Positions 5,420 through 6,448 of a DNA stretch of 6,448 nt are shown piece after piece; the first letter of the stretch is position 1, and each line of letters begins with the position of its first letter. The position numbers and the translations under genes are program-made. The notes under the pieces were generated by a model. That model did not search any database, was not told the origin of the DNA, and saw only the letters and a list, made by a program, of their open reading frames with translations. The DNA comes from Chloroflexota bacterium. Lineage in GTDB: Bacteria; Chloroflexota; Limnocylindria; QHBO01. The stretch is from contig JACCWY010000268.1 of assembly GCA_013697395.1 (NCBI GenBank), positions 1 through 6,448 on the forward strand, in the 5' to 3' direction.

Positions 5420-5703
5420 TGGCGAAATCGTCCTTCGTGCGTGTGCGTGGTGGGTGGGAAGGGCAAGAAGGATACCACCGGCGGCGCACCAGGCCACCGG
5501 GAGCCTACCAGTGCCGATCCATCCCCCGTGGTGCGCGATCTATCGAGCGGAATTCACATGACGCTTGCCCCGCGCAGGTTTCTCACGATAGATCGAGCGT
5601 CGGCCCACACGAGTCACGCGCTCCGGCGCTGCTCCCGATCGATGGCGCTCCGTCTATCGCGCGAATCGCACGGGGCCGGCGTCTCTCGTGAAGTGCGCTC
5701 GCT
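5420..5703. other. Gene-free interval between the XRE gene and the ytxH-pcm-yggT cluster
   Basis: No convincing gene is found on either strand here. It must hold the ytxH-operon promoter and the 3' end signals of the XRE gene. What can be seen is a ribosome site for ytxH (AAGGA, 5431-5435), a possible but poor -10 (TATCCT on the - strand, 5474-5469) without a matching -35, and a set of CTATCGAG-like motifs, one pair of which makes a 10-bp inverted repeat. No T-tailed terminator is visible after the XRE stop, so read-through into the cluster is possible. Confidence 0.5.
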
Positions 5704-5713
5704 CTATCGAGAC
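5536..5713. repeat. Dispersed ATCGAG/ATCGCG motif family, two pairs at 50-bp spacing
   Basis: CGATCTATCGAGCG (5536-5549) and CGATAGATCGAGCG (5586-5599) agree at 12 of 14 positions. Their outer 10 bases (5536-5545 and 5586-5595) are also exact reverse complements. TCTATCGCG (5653-5661) and TCTATCGAG (5703-5711) form a second pair. The shared hexamers start at 5542, 5592, 5656 and 5706, so both pairs are exactly 50 bp apart. The last copy carries the XRE stop codon. A protein-binding site array or a degenerate repeat are both possible. Confidence 0.4.
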
Positions 5714-6375
5714 CGTGGCGGGCGTCGGATCCAGATCAGCCCGTCGCGACGAAGCGGGCGCCCGGTTCGCAGCACGTTCAGAACCTCGCGGGAGCCGGCC
5801 GGCAAGGTGGACCGGATGAATGCCAGATGGGGCTCGAGCGCGGACCGATTACGACGCGAGTCTTCGATGGCCAGGATGAGTCGAACCGGTCGCTGGTGGG
5901 CGGCCGCCAAGGCCTCGCGCTTTCGATCGGCTCGGCGGAACTGCGCCTGGAAGTCGGTCGCCATGCGCTCGATCTCCGTGGCCCAGATCTCCTGCACTCC
6001 GAAGAAGGCGATGTCGATCGACTCGCCGTGCGTTCCAACCAATAGCTCGATCGTCGGTTGCCAACCCGAGTCTGCCTGGCTGCACAGGTACTCAGCCAAC
6101 ACGAGTTGACCGGTGTCCCGCAGCGACGGCGCTCGGCCTTCATAGCCGCGGAGGACGACGTCGATGCCGACCGCTTCGGCAACCGCGCACATGGTGGTGA
6201 TCGTCACGTTCGGGTCGCCGAGCTCCACCCGTGCCGCAGTCGACCACGAGACGCCAGCCCGATCCGCAACCTGACGGCCCGTCATCCCGAGCGTCACGCG
6301 CGCGAGCTTCACGTCGGCGCCGACCTTGCTGCTCTGCTCGCGGGCTCGACGCCGGGCGGAACTCGACCTGTGCAT
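5704..6375 (-). CDS. XRE-family helix-turn-helix protein with uncharacterised C-terminal domain
   Basis: ATG 6375 gives 223 residues. A basic N-terminus (1-18) leads to a Cro/C1-type helix-turn-helix at about 19-72: VKLARVTLGMTGRQVADRAGV is helix 1 to 2, SWSTAARVELGDPNVTITTM contains the recognition helix, and AVAEAVGIDVVLRGYEG closes the fold. Residues 85-223 form a separate alpha/beta domain with conserved-looking elements: IDIAFFGV (120-127), EIWATEIERM (129-138), FQAQFRRADRKREA (142-155), VRLILAIEDSRRNR (164-177) and LRTGRPLRRDGLIWIR (202-217). I recall similar C-terminal halves on other XRE proteins in high-GC bacteria, but the function is not established. No Shine-Dalgarno is clear. Tandem 11-bp repeats lie 25-67 bp upstream and suggest autoregulation. 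It is probably a DNA-binding regulator, alone or ahead of the ytxH cluster; an antitoxin-like role is less likely because no toxin gene is adjacent. Confidence 0.82.
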   Translation of the reverse strand: MHRSSSARRRAREQSSKVGADVKLARVTLGMTGRQVADRAGVSWSTAARVELGDPNVTITTMCAVAEAVGIDVVLRGYEGRAPSLRDTGQLVLAEYLCSQADSGWQPTIELLVGTHGESIDIAFFGVQEIWATEIERMATDFQAQFRRADRKREALAAAHQRPVRLILAIEDSRRNRSALEPHLAFIRSTLPAGSREVLNVLRTGRPLRRDGLIWIRRPPRSR

Positions 6376-6399
6376 GCCGCAGCATCGCGGATCGGCGCG

Positions 6400-6442
6400 T
6401 ACCGTCGGCTTACCGTCGGCTTACCGTCGGGTACCGCTCGAT
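6400..6442. repeat. 11-bp tandem repeats upstream of the XRE gene (candidate operator)
   Basis: TACCGTCGGCT is repeated exactly at 6400-6410 and 6411-6421, followed by TACCGTCGGG (6422-6431) and a degenerate TACCGCTCGAT (6432-6442). The period is 11, 11 and 10 bp, about one helical turn, so bound proteins would line up on one face of the DNA. The array ends 24 bp before the XRE start codon (ATG 6375 on the - strand), where a promoter would lie. No other gene start is visible beside it, so autoregulatory binding is the simplest reading. Confidence 0.65.
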
Positions 6443-6448
6443 CTAGCG

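Noticed and set aside
5469..5474. TATCCT on the - strand as the -10 of the ytxH promoter
   Set aside because: No recognisable -35 element lies 16-18 bp upstream, so I did not list it as a promoter.
5667..5697. CGCAC/GTGCG arms as a terminator after the XRE gene
   Set aside because: The stem is only 5 bp with a 21-base loop and no T-run; such arms are expected by chance at this base composition.
4811..6109. 432-codon open frame on the + strand
   Set aside because: It crosses pcm, the YtxH-like gene, the intergenic region and the XRE gene on the opposite strand, and its protein is Arg/Ser-rich and motif-free. Both better genes beneath it have family signatures.
6400..6442. The 11-bp repeats as a CRISPR array or replication iterons
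   Set aside because: The units are contiguous without spacers and there are too few; no cas or replication gene is near. A regulator operator fits better.

Overview
This is a GC-rich bacterial window with ten protein genes, one of them cut by the left edge. Most third codon positions are G or C, and there are several small membrane proteins, a YtxH-like protein, an extended YggT protein and a short XRE regulator. That mix would fit a high-GC Chloroflexota (Limnocylindria-like) or actinobacterial genome, probably environmental. The taxonomic guess is inference from style, not from a marker gene. No tRNA, rRNA, CRISPR array, transposase or phage gene was seen.

Left block (2-1560, + strand): the tail of an unidentified protein, possibly a methyltransferase, overlaps by four bases (CTGA) a FAD-dependent oxidoreductase of the protoporphyrinogen/amine oxidase superfamily. 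The oxidoreductase appears to start at CTG 271, behind a clear ribosome binding site. Such oxidoreductases often sit in envelope glycan or lipid clusters.

Middle block (1557-3763): two tiny single-span membrane proteins on the - strand (1781-1969, then 1557-1742) run tail to tail into the oxidoreductase. The last of them shares the palindromic stop CTAG with it. Divergent from them on the + strand are a small DUF5658-like three-helix membrane protein (2097-2420) and a GT4-family glycosyltransferase (2468-3763). A 9-bp hairpin separates these two + genes, and a strong bidirectional hairpin follows the glycosyltransferase.

Right block (3827-6375, all - strand): reading leftwards, an XRE-type regulator with an uncharacterised C-terminal domain, a 283-bp gene-free stretch, then a compact set of YtxH-like protein, protein-L-isoaspartate O-methyltransferase (pcm) and YggT-family membrane protein. 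The first two of that set are 7 bp apart and the next two 59 bp apart. Together they look like an envelope/protein-maintenance operon.

The most distinctive signals are regulatory rather than new enzymes. One is a perfect 10-bp hairpin that buries the start codon of the 61-aa membrane protein. Another is a hairpin that puts the yggT Shine-Dalgarno in its loop. A set of helical-phase 11-bp repeats lies just upstream of the XRE gene, and a family of CTATCGAG-like motifs lies downstream of it with two pairs at exactly 50-bp spacing. I did not find a convincing new multi-gene system.
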